A stretch of 64,000 nucleotides of DNA, taken from the IMG/VR virus record IMGVR_UViG_3300008459_000021, positions 17,098 through 81,097 of that record, one strand, 5' to 3'. The position numbers and the translations under genes are program-made. Shown one piece after another: positions 24,881 to 32,831 of this stretch. Below the pieces are notes generated by a model, which worked only from the letters and a program-made list of their open reading frames with translations, was not told the origin of the DNA and ran no database searches. This DNA comes from a virus. Positions within the stretch are counted from its first letter, which is position 1. Each line of letters begins with the position of its first letter.

Positions 24881-25422
24881 AGGGTGTGTGTTATTCCGTA
24901 ACCACTCCGTATAAAACTCAACAAGAAATCTAACAGATCTCCAACGCTCTTGGGGTCGTACTCCCAATCTTGAAGGTGGTGTGTATAGGTTCCATAGTGG
25001 CACACACCCTTATTGTTATTTTTCCATAAGGCACAACGCACCTGCGGTAAGTAAGGACTCAGAGCTTCATAAAACTCGTCTTCTTCGTCTATTGGATAAG
25101 TCCTTGTGGATAAGACCCTACCCCGTATGTCCCATGTAAGCTGTAGCGTAAATGGATAATCGGAAGGGAAACTAAAACTCGCTCGTCTGAGTTCACGATA
25201 AGAATTCTGAAAGTCAGCTATGTGGGGCGGTGAGAAGCCGATCTCGGCTAAGAACTCGCACACCAAAGTAGAGAAATCTACACGCACACAACCCTTCATA
25301 TTTCTGCCGACCCAAGCCCAAGTGATGTATGTCTCCGTTCTTGGACAAGGGACTCTCTGACCCACATCATTTTTCTCTGTGTAAATCGGCATTTCTTTAT
25401 CCCAAAGCTCAAAGCACCTCAT
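24853..25422 (-). CDS. Accessory paralogue family A, member 4 (about 180-189 aa)
   Basis: The most divergent member: LQLTWDIRG takes the place of the KVWWG strand, LPQVRCALW that of HMRACV, and LLDFLLSFIRSGYG is the C-terminal helix. The start is uncertain. ATG 25422 lacks a ribosome site and lies in the divergent promoter P5, while ATG 25392 (MPIYTEK) has a weak GGGATAAAG. A TATAAT lies on the minus strand just before 25422. Confidence 0.65.
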   Translation of the reverse strand: MRCFELWDKEMPIYTEKNDVGQRVPCPRTETYITWAWVGRNMKGCVRVDFSTLVCEFLAEIGFSPPHIADFQNSYRELRRASFSFPSDYPFTLQLTWDIRGRVLSTRTYPIDEEDEFYEALSPYLPQVRCALWKNNNKGVCHYGTYTHHLQDWEYDPKSVGDLLDFLLSFIRSGYGITHTLIPNPKALY

Positions 25423-25425
25423 TAT
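25398..25425 (+). promoter_or_regulatory. TATCCCAA-class promoter (P5)
   Basis: TATCCCAA, 13 bases, TCATTAT, 46 bases before ATG 25472. The box and following bases form CACCTC/GAGGTG arms. Confidence 0.7.
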
Positions 25426-25471
25426 AGAGGTGCAAGCGATAGACTACACCAACGATAAGGAAACACACAAT

Positions 25472-25855
25472 ATGTGGAACACCACTATTCAGACTCCCGC
25501 TGAGAGCCAAGTACTGCCCATCATCGGTTGGGCGGTGAACACCACTCCTAAGACCACAGCGGTTGAGGTTGAGGTTGAAAACAACCACTACTGGACTTAT
25601 GCGGAGTACCACTTCTCACGCTCCTATGGGAGCATCGTAGAGAGAGATCCGAACAGATACCTCTCCGACTATGTGTGGGATCAAGACACCAACACCCACT
25701 TTAAGTGTACCTCGAAAGAGGTCAGAGCCCGTAAGGACTACCCTGAGAGGGGTATCTCAAAAGGCGAGGTGTACATCCTCACCAAGATCCGCTTCGTTGA
25801 CGACATCACGGGGGCAACCTCGTATGGGGTCTGGAGGCAGAAGCTGAACTTCTAA
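25472..25855 (+). CDS. Accessory protein, 127 aa
   Basis: ATG 25472 is chosen because AAGGAAA precedes it and promoter P5 ends at 25425; a longer frame from 25430 would begin at the transcription start. The protein is beta-type with many aromatic residues (NHYWTYAEYHFSRSYG) and ends RQKLNF. The codons are strongly C-ending, suggesting high expression. No family is recognised. Confidence 0.7.
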   Translation: MWNTTIQTPAESQVLPIIGWAVNTTPKTTAVEVEVENNHYWTYAEYHFSRSYGSIVERDPNRYLSDYVWDQDTNTHFKCTSKEVRARKDYPERGISKGEVYILTKIRFVDDITGATSYGVWRQKLNF

Positions 25856-25871
25856 AAATAGAGAAAAAGAT

Positions 25872-25899
25872 TATCCCAAACCTCACACCCCCTTATTAG
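25872..25899 (+). promoter_or_regulatory. TATCCCAA-class promoter (P6)
   Basis: TATCCCAA, 13 bases, TTATTAG, then TAGGGGGACAG; 58 bases before ATG 25958. The downstream bases match those after P9. Confidence 0.78.
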
Positions 25900-25957
25900 T
25901 AGGGGGACAGCAGACAGAGACAGATAAAAACACCGCCTAGAGAAAGGGCTTCGACAG

Positions 25958-26473
25958 ATGGCATACATCATCGCCAAGAGCAACAACAACACCTACATCT
26001 TCAACCCTGAGGTCAGCTACCGCGACTGCCTCATCCAGAACTTCAACAAGATCGACAGCTTTACCCGCCGCCTCGACCTCACCACCGCCACCAATCTCGT
26101 CCGCTCTGTGAAGGGCTTTGAGAACGCCACCCCCCAAGAGGTGGACGCGGCTATCTTCGGTGGAGGCCAGCCCTGTGTGGGCATCTACACCTCCATCACC
26201 GACTCCATCAGCCCCAACGGAAACCCCAGGGCTAAGAAAGAAGAGCCCCTCCGCCTCATCGCTCAAGGGGTCTACATCAACGACAAGACCAAGCAGTACT
26301 ATGTGAAGGGGCTTGTCATCAGCAAGAAGCCTCTCGACCCCAACAACCCCCCTGCGGAGAAGCACAAGGAGTACCTCACCGCCCTCAAGGATGTGGTGAA
26401 GCAGAACCTCCACTTCGCGGAGTGGATCTCAATCCCTGTGGTCTCGTGGGAGATGGTGGAGACCCTCCCCTAA
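25958..26473 (+). CDS. Accessory paralogue family B, member 2 (171 aa)
   Basis: It is related to the 22192 gene across its length: an N-terminal beta hairpin after NNN/NGN, a middle helix plus CVGIYTSI/GLIISLHES strand, and GVYIND...YYVKGLVISK with a final helix and IPV/LPA strand. The codon choice is extreme (runs of AAC, ACC, ATC, TTC), as in strongly expressed genes. The antisense ORF at 25937-26413 is a by-product of that codon bias. The function is unknown. Confidence 0.78.
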   Translation: MAYIIAKSNNNTYIFNPEVSYRDCLIQNFNKIDSFTRRLDLTTATNLVRSVKGFENATPQEVDAAIFGGGQPCVGIYTSITDSISPNGNPRAKKEEPLRLIAQGVYINDKTKQYYVKGLVISKKPLDPNNPPAEKHKEYLTALKDVVKQNLHFAEWISIPVVSWEMVETLP

Positions 26474-26488
26474 GAGGGGGATAGAGGG

Positions 26489-27139
26489 CTAGACCCTCTC
26501 GAAGTTCATAACCTCATCGACAAGACCCAGCTCAAGGCAAGACTCAGCGTTAAGGAATAAGTCCCGCTTGAGCAACGCCTTGAGCTGTTTCTTTTTCAGT
26601 CCTGTGTGCTTCAAGTAGATGCTAGACACCATATCCATGAGTGCATCCATCGACTCTTTTTCATCTTTAAGATTTTCATAGGTGCCCCAGAAGTCTGTAC
26701 TTACTTGGTGGATAAGCATGAAGCTATGTTCGGTGATGAAACGCTTCGCACCAACACACGACATGATCGTGGCGGCTGAAGCGGCATTTCCCTCTACATA
26801 GGTGAAGACGGGGATTTGAGAGTTAAGGATATGTCCTGCACCTGCAAGACCGCTAAAGGCACAGCCACCACCTGAGTTTATGTGTAAATGGATAGCTGGG
26901 ACTTGGGATAAGCTCAGATTGGTGGCGAGGTTTATAAGCTGTTGTTCGATGGACTTGATGGCAAGCCCAAGCTTCATGATGGTCTTGGGGGTCACCTCTT
27001 GATAGAAGTAAATGTGGTTTTCCGCAGTTGTAAGGTCTCCATAATAATCCTTGCTGTCACTCATATTAGGAGACAGAGCTTCAATACTCTCGTCCATATA
27101 GACCCGTCTAGCTGTTGGGCGTGACATTAGATTTCTCAT
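26489..27139 (-). CDS. ClpP-like serine protease
   Basis: This 216-residue protein has the ClpP fold signature: HINSGGG, GNAAS with nucleophile Ser121, FMLIHQ with His144, and KRDLFLNAESCLELGLVDEV with Asp193, so the full triad is present. Host ClpP works with ATPase rings to degrade proteins. Phage ClpP-like proteins are used either for degradation or, in some phages, as head maturation protease. A separate prohead protease candidate exists at 34345, so an intracellular or host-directed role is favoured here. ATG 27139 has GAGAGGT upstream; a TTG at 27157 is the alternative. Confidence 0.88.
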   Translation of the reverse strand: MRNLMSRPTARRVYMDESIEALSPNMSDSKDYYGDLTTAENHIYFYQEVTPKTIMKLGLAIKSIEQQLINLATNLSLSQVPAIHLHINSGGGCAFSGLAGAGHILNSQIPVFTYVEGNAASAATIMSCVGAKRFITEHSFMLIHQVSTDFWGTYENLKDEKESMDALMDMVSSIYLKHTGLKKKQLKALLKRDLFLNAESCLELGLVDEVMNFERV

Positions 27140-27204
27140 GTGTGACCTCTCTCTCAAAGAAGGGGGTGCGTGTCTATAGTGATAGGCTCATAGAACCCTT
27201 AAAA

Positions 27205-27627
27205 CTAATCGGCTTCGCGGACTATCCGATAACCATCATACCACGCTTTGATAAGAGGGGTGATAAGGGTATCTGCTTGGGGTACAAAACAATCGGGCAT
27301 ATTTTTATGCCCTAAGACACACAGGTTATCCTTATGTGTGAGGCAGATTTTTTTCTCAGCACAGGGCTTGGGGATATTCAAGAGCTTGAGACATCCGTAA
27401 GGCTCTCTCACGCCTGAGTTCATTAAGGGAGTACAATCGCCTCTGTGTGATCTATCCAATATCTCAAGAGACACTTGGGGTATTAATCTTATCCACAGTG
27501 GGTCATTGGATAAAGCCTCGTAGATGCCCCAAGATGAGCTAGTGGGCAGTATGCGAGCGAACTTGGGGTTCTGCCACACACTATCCGTAAAAGTGACGAA
27601 CACCATGCCATCTCTTCTGAACATCAT
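27205..27627 (-). CDS. Hypothetical protein, 140 aa
   Basis: No family is recognised. It has scattered Cys residues (CTPLM, YGCLKLL, PCAEKKICLTH, NLCVLGH, PDCFVP) that could bind metal. It lies in a minus-strand run with the primase-type zinc finger protein and ClpP. Confidence 0.65.
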   Translation of the reverse strand: MMFRRDGMVFVTFTDSVWQNPKFARILPTSSSWGIYEALSNDPLWIRLIPQVSLEILDRSHRGDCTPLMNSGVREPYGCLKLLNIPKPCAEKKICLTHKDNLCVLGHKNMPDCFVPQADTLITPLIKAWYDGYRIVREAD

Positions 27628-27639
27628 GGATAAGAAACC

Positions 27640-27966
27640 CTAGAGCTTATTGCGTTGAGTCCTGTAATCTTCTAAGACGATATCCATTACACGCTCTTTA
27701 AAGACGGTTTGGCTGGAGAGAACTTCTACGAGGGCTTCTGATGGACTAGCTAATAGGGCAACCACTGCATTGTCGTCTTCTGAACGCTCTGGGTCTGGAG
27801 TCACGACAACTTTCATGTAAGGAAAGATATTGCCGATGCCGATGGTGTGTCCAAGATGAAACCAAAAACGAATAACTTGCTCGTCTGTTGGGTCTTTACC
27901 CACAAGGGCGATCAGTAGCTGTTTGAGCATATGTAGTAGAGCATCACCATCAGGTTCTTCTATCAT
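27640..27966 (-). CDS. Hypothetical protein, 108 aa
   Basis: ATG 27966 follows AGGGGATTGGAA; an in-frame TTG at 27972 is possible. It is an acidic helical protein, without a known motif, 10 bases after the primase-type gene stop. Confidence 0.65.
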   Translation of the reverse strand: MIEEPDGDALLHMLKQLLIALVGKDPTDEQVIRFWFHLGHTIGIGNIFPYMKVVVTPDPERSEDDNAVVALLASPSEALVEVLSSQTVFKERVMDIVLEDYRTQRNKL

Positions 27967-27976
27967 TTCCAATCCC

Positions 27977-28519
27977 CTATTTAGGGGTCACAGCCCCTTG
28001 TAGCGAGTAGTAGAGCCTCATCCATTGAGCCTCGGTGGTTTTATCCAATGTTTCCAACATAGAGTAAGCCTCCCAATACTTGAGGCTCTGCTCTTTAGAT
28101 AATACCCTCGCCTTAATCAAATCAGATAGCTTTAGACCTATCCGCTTTTTGAGAAGATCAAGGTCACTCTGCTCATTGGAAACACCCCCATCTGTTTCCT
28201 CGAAGGGGTCTTTTTCTTGCCAAGTCCACACGGGCAAACCGAACTTCAACTCCAACGCCTTACAAGCACTAGAGAAATCTAAACCCTCTTTTTCCATAAC
28301 CGTAGAAATAGAGTCTCGGATCTTTCCACAGGCAAAGCAGTACCAAGTGTTCGTTGACGGATAGACTCTTGCACTAGGTGCATTGTCCGATCCATCACCA
28401 TGTAAGTCACAACGGAACTGATACTCAGTATCCGATGAACTACCGACACCATATCCGTAATAAGCTAAGACACCCAATAAAGGAACCTTCTCTTTTATCC
28501 TATCCGCTCTCTTGCTCAT
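27977..28519 (-). CDS. DnaG-type zinc finger protein (primase Zn domain without catalytic domain)
   Basis: Residues 37-64 have C-x2-H (CDLH) and, after about 20 residues, C-x2-C (CFAC), flanked by YQFRC and NTWYCFACGKIRDSIS. This is the CHC2 zinc-binding domain that positions bacterial and phage primases on template DNA. The rest (about 100 residues) has no TOPRIM motif. The protein is either half of a split primase or a DNA-binding relic with another role. No catalytic partner is seen in the window. Confidence 0.78.
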   Translation of the reverse strand: MSKRADRIKEKVPLLGVLAYYGYGVGSSSDTEYQFRCDLHGDGSDNAPSARVYPSTNTWYCFACGKIRDSISTVMEKEGLDFSSACKALELKFGLPVWTWQEKDPFEETDGGVSNEQSDLDLLKKRIGLKLSDLIKARVLSKEQSLKYWEAYSMLETLDKTTEAQWMRLYYSLQGAVTPK

Positions 28520-28522
28520 CTC

Positions 28523-28810
28523 TTAATCCTCATGGGGTTTTGCCCTAAGGGTTTTGGAAAGAAAATCCCAATCACTTCTCGTTATAGACTTCTCTGAACA
28601 GACCGCATTGGTTGGAATAAAACCATTGCTCAGTAAACTAACATAAGAGTTCTTATGCCCTACAAATAATAAACCCCTAGCATCATGACACACGACAACA
28701 TTCAAGGTGGTTTTCGATAAAAACAAACCGATAGAGGTTAGAACAAGAACCAAAATAAAAAACGCATAAACCCAACTAGAGGGGAAGTTCGTGTGGGATT
28801 GTGAAAACAT
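28523..28810 (-). CDS. Single-pass membrane protein, 95 aa
   Basis: One strong membrane segment (WVYAFFILVLVLTSIGLFL, residues about 13-31) is followed by a short extracytoplasmic-looking domain with two Cys (VVCHD, NAVCSEKS). ATG 28810 follows GGAAAAAAGAG. No family is recognised. Confidence 0.7.
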   Translation of the reverse strand: MFSQSHTNFPSSWVYAFFILVLVLTSIGLFLSKTTLNVVVCHDARGLLFVGHKNSYVSLLSNGFIPTNAVCSEKSITRSDWDFLSKTLRAKPHED

Positions 28811-28854
28811 CTCTTTTTTCCATTTCTGTATGGATAAACCACTCTATAAAAACA

Positions 28855-29187
28855 CTAAAAATCTGCCTTAAATGGGTGTCGATCCCATGCGACCTCTACA
28901 GCACCTTTTGGCTTCTTACATGGTAAGAAAGAACCGTCTTGTATTTTGTAGTAGTCCTTAAACGCCTGTTCGTAATACACACCTCCCCTACACAGAAGCC
29001 TCCAACCCAACATCCTCTTCATGTTAACAACAAGCCAAAATGGATAAGTCTTCTCTAATATTAATCCATTTTTAGACTCATAGTCTCTTATGGACAGATA
29101 AGTGTCTCCGTTAACCCTTAAAGACCCATCTTTATATGCCTCTAACATATCAGAGCCTATGGTGTATTGGAGAACCTTCTGAACCAT
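28855..29187 (-). CDS. Hypothetical protein, about 110 aa
   Basis: The start is set at ATG 29187 (AAGG 8-12 bases upstream) because the frame to 29259 overlaps the small membrane gene in another frame. The protein is basic and aromatic (FWLVVNMKRMLGWRLLC) and ends with KGAVEVAWDRHPFKADF. No family is recognised. Confidence 0.6.
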   Translation of the reverse strand: MVQKVLQYTIGSDMLEAYKDGSLRVNGDTYLSIRDYESKNGLILEKTYPFWLVVNMKRMLGWRLLCRGGVYYEQAFKDYYKIQDGSFLPCKKPKGAVEVAWDRHPFKADF

Positions 29188-29197
29188 CACCTTCGCC

Positions 29198-29374
29198 TTA
29201 CAATACAGGGCAATACAAGAACAAGTACCAATGTAAGAAGTACACCGCAAGCGAGCCAATAATCATTCCAGGCTCGGTGTCGTCACTCATGTTTCTATCT
29301 AGGGCTACAGACACCATAGCGAAGATCCAAATCGAATGCACGATTATCAACGCCCAAGCTATTATGGACATCAT
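29198..29374 (-). CDS. Small membrane protein, 58 aa
   Basis: ATG 29374 (or the next ATG, 29371) follows ATAGGAATCC. The protein has two membrane segments (IIAWALIIVHSIWIFAMVSV and IIGSLAVYFLHWYLFLY) with a short acidic loop between (MSDDTEPG). Its stop is 10 bases before the next gene. Confidence 0.58.
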   Translation of the reverse strand: MMSIIAWALIIVHSIWIFAMVSVALDRNMSDDTEPGMIIGSLAVYFLHWYLFLYCPVL

Positions 29375-29444
29375 AAGGATTCCTATAATGTGGCGAGGTT
29401 GGAGGGGTTAGAACACGATTGCTTTCTCTTATAAAGGATTTAAA

Positions 29445-29906
29445 ATGCAGACTTTTGTACCGTATGCCGACTTAGAAGCTATACCCAAGACCCTCGATCA
29501 AAAGAGGCTCGGTAAGCAAAGGGTCGAGGCTTGGCAAATACTCAACACCCTCGAAAGCCTCCAAAATGGAAACCTTTACATCACGGATAAAAATGGTGTT
29601 CTCCGTAAGAGGGGTTGGGTAAGCCATCCTGCTGTCCTCATGTGGAAGGGACACGAGTGGTTTCTCTGTCTCTACGCTGAAGCCGTATGTAAAGAATGGA
29701 TAAGTCGGGGCTATAAAGACACCATGCTCCCTCGGTTTGAAGCATGGAGGCTTATAAACATCAATACGGATAAGTCGCCTCCCACTTGGTGGGGTAAGGA
29801 GGCTATCCATCGGTCACATAGGTCTAAGCTCTTAGAAAAGGATTATTCCCACTACAAGCACCACTTCACCGATGTTGAAGCTGGCTTAGAGTATGTGTGG
29901 GGTTAG
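29445..29906 (+). CDS. Pyrimidine dimer glycosylase/endonuclease V-like protein (MSMEG_6728 type)
   Basis: The N-terminus MQTFVPYADL...LDQKRLGKQRVEAWQIL and the later WVSHPAVLMWKGHEWFL, CKEWISRGYKDT and HRSHRSKLLEKD follow the MSMEG_6728 family, which is annotated as related to DenV-type glycosylases that cut DNA at UV dimers. Biochemical proof for this branch is lacking as far as I know, so DNA repair is an inference. It is one of few plus-strand genes in the region and overlaps the end of the convergent tag gene by 4 bases. Confidence 0.7.
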   Translation: MQTFVPYADLEAIPKTLDQKRLGKQRVEAWQILNTLESLQNGNLYITDKNGVLRKRGWVSHPAVLMWKGHEWFLCLYAEAVCKEWISRGYKDTMLPRFEAWRLININTDKSPPTWWGKEAIHRSHRSKLLEKDYSHYKHHFTDVEAGLEYVWG

Positions 29907-30298
29907 AACCTAATGTAAAGACCTGTCCCTTTCTCAAACATACTCTTCAAGTCCTCTGCATAGACATTATCAAACTCTTTAACCACCTTTTGGCTAGTAC
30001 CTCTAGTACGGATAAAATCCATATCATAAAGATCAAGCCCATTAAGAGTGATACGGACACGATTTACAGCACCCTCATGTGAAGGCAAAGGGAACACTAG
30101 CGTGACACCTAGAGGATCACTAATGACTTGCTTGAGACCAATCATCATCTGCAACTTGCGACTACCACCAAGCTGTTGAAGGATAGTAGTGGCTATCTCA
30201 TTAGCAGTCTTATTGGTCGCACCTGCGGTGCGACTTTCGAGGCGAGCAATACGAGCCTCTAGACTTCTTAATACTTCGCTTGCAGTTCTCATATTCAT
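29903..30298 (-). CDS. N-terminal tag family protein, 131 aa
   Basis: It begins MNMRTASEVLRSLEARIARL, the common tag, then a Thr/Ala linker and an unassigned domain of about 100 residues. The start follows a TACTC-ATTG-GAGTA mini-hairpin that pairs the GGAG ribosome site. It lies downstream of the 30328 tag gene with a 29-base gap. Confidence 0.78.
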   Translation of the reverse strand: MNMRTASEVLRSLEARIARLESRTAGATNKTANEIATTILQQLGGSRKLQMMIGLKQVISDPLGVTLVFPLPSHEGAVNRVRITLNGLDLYDMDFIRTRGTSQKVVKEFDNVYAEDLKSMFEKGTGLYIRF

Positions 30299-30327
30299 TA
30301 CTCCAATGAGTAGGGGTTAGAACCTAT

Positions 30328-30723
30328 TCAGCGATAACCGAAACCGCTGTCTCGGTTTCTATCACGCTTAACCATCACAGCGTCCTCTAGGGCATAGCTG
30401 TCTTGGCTAAGGAGTGCGGACTGAGCAACACCTCTGTCGATGATTTTGCCCGCCCAAAAAGTCTCGTCCCCATCGTCTGTCATGATCTGAAATGAGAACT
30501 TATCGCCATCTAAGTTAAAGCTAGAGAACTCGTCTCCCCCGCTCATGTACTCAGAACTGATAAACTCCATAAGCAAATCGGATAAGTCTTTCTTACCGAC
30601 CCTCTTGCCCTTCATCCTAGCCCTGCTAGGCAGAACAAGGCGAGCCGCTTGTGCCTCAAGGGATGCGACTCTCTGCTCTAGACTTCTTAATACTTCGCTT
30701 GCTGATCTTCTCATAACCAACAT
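30328..30723 (-). CDS. N-terminal tag family protein, 131 aa (or C-terminal part of a 222-aa protein)
   Basis: ATG 30723 follows a strong AAAAAGGAAG site and gives MLVMRRSASEVLRSLEQR, the shared tag, then a 100-residue domain. The same frame stays open upstream to ATG 30996, which has its own leader hairpin and would add 91 residues (MKMIRSASLSQED and on). Both starts may be used, giving a long and a short product from one frame. The tag sits internally in the long form, which suggests a gene fusion. Confidence 0.72.
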   Translation of the reverse strand: MLVMRRSASEVLRSLEQRVASLEAQAARLVLPSRARMKGKRVGKKDLSDLLMEFISSEYMSGGDEFSSFNLDGDKFSFQIMTDDGDETFWAGKIIDRGVAQSALLSQDSYALEDAVMVKRDRNRDSGFGYR

Positions 30724-30996
30724 GGGTGCTTCCTTTTTATAACCACCCAAAACCTCTGGATAAGGGTTCAACTTTTTAATCAATTTGTGGATTTGTTGTC
30801 CTGTTCTAGATCCCTTTTCCACAAACCAAATTTGGTCGTTTTCCCAAAATGCAACCCCCTTTAGTTCTGGTCCTGGTCCATCTAAACGATCCCCCGTAGA
30901 GTTCATGCTTTTGGATTGACCTTTTTCTCTATAGGTAAAGAGTTGAATCACTCTTTGATCTTCTTGCGATAGACTGGCTGATCTTATCATCTTCAT
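30724..30996 (-). CDS. N-terminal extension in frame with the 30328 tag gene
   Basis: This is the 91-codon upstream part of the same open frame, with ATG 30996 preceded by GGAGTAATGAAG and a large leader hairpin. It includes ELKGVAFWENDQIWFVEKG and is not similar to the other tag proteins. It is probably a formerly separate gene that lost its stop codon, or a long isoform. Confidence 0.55.
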
Positions 30997-31051
30997 TACT
31001 CCGTGATAGGGGTTGGGTTAAGGGTTAAAACCTATCCCCTATCTCGGAGTA
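30997..31051 (-). promoter_or_regulatory. TTTATA box plus large leader hairpin of the 30996 start
   Basis: Minus strand TTATTTATACTCC is followed by a stem pairing TACTCCG and ATAGGGG with CCCCTAT and CGGAGTA (15 bp, one mismatch). The 3' arm ends at the ATG and contains the GGAG ribosome site. Confidence 0.55.
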
Positions 31052-31070
31052 TAAATAACCTATTAAAGCA

Positions 31071-31127
31071 CTAGAGCCTCTACCGAACCTTTCCATTTTT
31101 GGATGGGTGGTTCAATAGAGGCTCTAG
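31071..31127 (-). terminator. Long hairpin after the major capsid gene
   Basis: CTAGAGCCTCTA pairs with TAGAGGCTCTAG (12 bp), and inside GAACC/GGTTC and CCAT/ATGG continue the stem. It lies about 50 bases after the capsid stop, with no T run. A second smaller hairpin (CCCCTC/GAGGGG, about 31145-31162) lies nearer the gene. They may terminate transcription or protect the capsid mRNA 3' end. Confidence 0.65.
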
Positions 31128-31179
31128 TTAGCCTTAACTATGCCCCTCTACGCACCGAGGGGATAGTAATCAGCTACCC

Positions 31180-32058
31180 TTAGCGGGTCACGGTGAGACG
31201 GGCAAGACCACGGGGGTTGTATGCACCGATACCGAGGTTCTCGAACACGGAGAAGCCGATGGTACGAGCCTTAGGATCGTCCGCTGAGAGAACGGTAAGC
31301 TCTGTACGAACAGGGATACGACCGAACATCTCAGGCTCACAGCACACATACACCGTACCAACAGGCACGAGGCGTGAGGTGATGATCTGAGAGCCCCAAA
31401 GGGTAGCCTGTAGACCTGTCTTTAAGAGTGCCGCTTGGCTCTCGATGTCGAGGATGTCACGACCGAACTTTCTGATGTCTGCATAGTCACGAGCGTTCAT
31501 GAACACGCGAGCTACGCGAAGGTCGTGACGCTCGATGAGCGAGAACGCATCCGCAAGCACCGCACCATTGAGGGGAGCGATGACAGGGATGTCAGCGTTG
31601 GTCTGACCAGGGAGGCTGTCGAAGCCCTGTGTTGCCACAGCGTCAAGGATAGCGAATACACGCTCATCCTCAGCGGCTTGGATCTGAGCCCTTGCGAGAT
31701 CCTGAGCCCTTTCGATGAGGTCGAAACGCCTCTCCTTAATCTGAGTTAAGGGGATCTCAGGGTTCGAGGCAATCTCGAACAAGGGGAAGATCACACGGCG
31801 GGGCTTGGTGATAGCGAGGATGTTCTGACCCTCTTCACCAACCACGAACGCGGTCACATCGGGATCCTTGTCATAGATGGGCAGAGCACCATCGGGCAAC
31901 TGCTCAACAAGGAAAGTCTTGCGACCGACAGAGGTGTAGTCTCTGCGGAGACGCAAAGGCTGAGTCATCGAAGCGGCTAACTTAGCACGACCTTGAGGGG
32001 TCTTGATGTAGTCGCTAATGATCTTCTGCTTGACTGCATTATCTACGGTATTGCTCAT
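31180..32058 (-). CDS. Major capsid protein, HK97 fold
   Basis: This 292-residue protein follows the decoration candidate and scaffold/protease genes in the usual head order. It has the pattern of short HK97-fold capsid proteins: a helical N-arm (QGRAKLAASMTQPLRLRRDYTSVGR), an E-loop region (FLVEQLPDGALPIYDKDP), the long spine helix (RRFDLIERAQDLARAQIQAAEDERVFAIL), and an A domain with RVFMNARDYADIRKFGRDILDIESQ. Several hundred copies would form the head shell. The codons are biased towards C/G endings, as expected for the most abundant protein. ATG 32058 follows AGGAGCAATAAA. Confidence 0.88.
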   Translation of the reverse strand: MSNTVDNAVKQKIISDYIKTPQGRAKLAASMTQPLRLRRDYTSVGRKTFLVEQLPDGALPIYDKDPDVTAFVVGEEGQNILAITKPRRVIFPLFEIASNPEIPLTQIKERRFDLIERAQDLARAQIQAAEDERVFAILDAVATQGFDSLPGQTNADIPVIAPLNGAVLADAFSLIERHDLRVARVFMNARDYADIRKFGRDILDIESQAALLKTGLQATLWGSQIITSRLVPVGTVYVCCEPEMFGRIPVRTELTVLSADDPKARTIGFSVFENLGIGAYNPRGLARLTVTR

Positions 32059-32079
32059 TTTATTGCTCCTATCCTTCTA

Positions 32080-32685
32080 TTAGATACGCTGATCGTAAAC
32101 CAACTCATCATCGTTGGAGTCGGGAGCGATGGTTACAATGCCGATGAGGGTGTCGTCCGTGTGATCGTGAGCCGCATCCACCGAGGTCGTGAGGTATCCG
32201 TTAACGGAAGCTACGAGAGCTACGCCAGGTGCATAAGCGGTGGTGAGAGCACCACCACCGTCAATGTCACGAGTCTCGTAAAGACGGTTGCCATATGCAC
32301 CTTGAGCGGATACATAAGGACCACGGTTTGAGGCTACGCCAGGCTGATTCTCAAAAGCGTTACCAACAGCGTTATTGATATAAACGCCTAGTACACGCTC
32401 CGCATGAGCACGACCAGCCTCTGCTGTAGGACCACCGTGGAAGGAAGCACCCTCGTCACCACGGGTGAAGGCGATAGAGCCGCTGAGTACACCAAACACG
32501 CTAGTCAAAAGACCGGGAGCTTGTGTGGCAGACGCACCTGCAACAGCGTTAGGATTGGGGGGGTTCACCTGTGTAAAGCTGTCTGCCGTAAGCTGCCCGA
32601 TGGTGTTACGAACACCAACATGGAGGATACGGAGAGCCGAGCTTGACTCAGTAAAACCACCACTAGCTTGTCCAAGTAGAGCCAT
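32080..32685 (-). CDS. Head decoration-type protein, 201 aa
   Basis: It lies between the scaffold candidate and major capsid genes, 21 bases before the latter, and shares their codon bias. It is rich in Gly, Ala, Ser and Thr with beta-type segments (VLGVYINNAVGNAFENQPG, DDTLIGIVTIAPDSND). Position and composition suggest a capsid decoration protein. I do not recognise the sequence family. Confidence 0.65.
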   Translation of the reverse strand: MALLGQASGGFTESSSALRILHVGVRNTIGQLTADSFTQVNPPNPNAVAGASATQAPGLLTSVFGVLSGSIAFTRGDEGASFHGGPTAEAGRAHAERVLGVYINNAVGNAFENQPGVASNRGPYVSAQGAYGNRLYETRDIDGGGALTTAYAPGVALVASVNGYLTTSVDAAHDHTDDTLIGIVTIAPDSNDDELVYDQRI

Positions 32686-32831
32686 AGTTATTTTCCTATG
32701 TTCTCGTACTCCCTGTTTTCAAGGAAGTAGTGTGTTGTATTTAAGAGGTGGTTCACCATGAACCGCCCCAAGTTAGGTTTGTGTATTATGCGTTAGGGTA
32801 TAAAAGAACTATTACACCCTATTGGAAACTA

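Noticed and set aside
25937-26413. 158-residue antisense ORF
   Set aside because: It is opposite a strongly codon-biased gene with promoter and ribosome site; long antisense frames are expected from C-ending codons.
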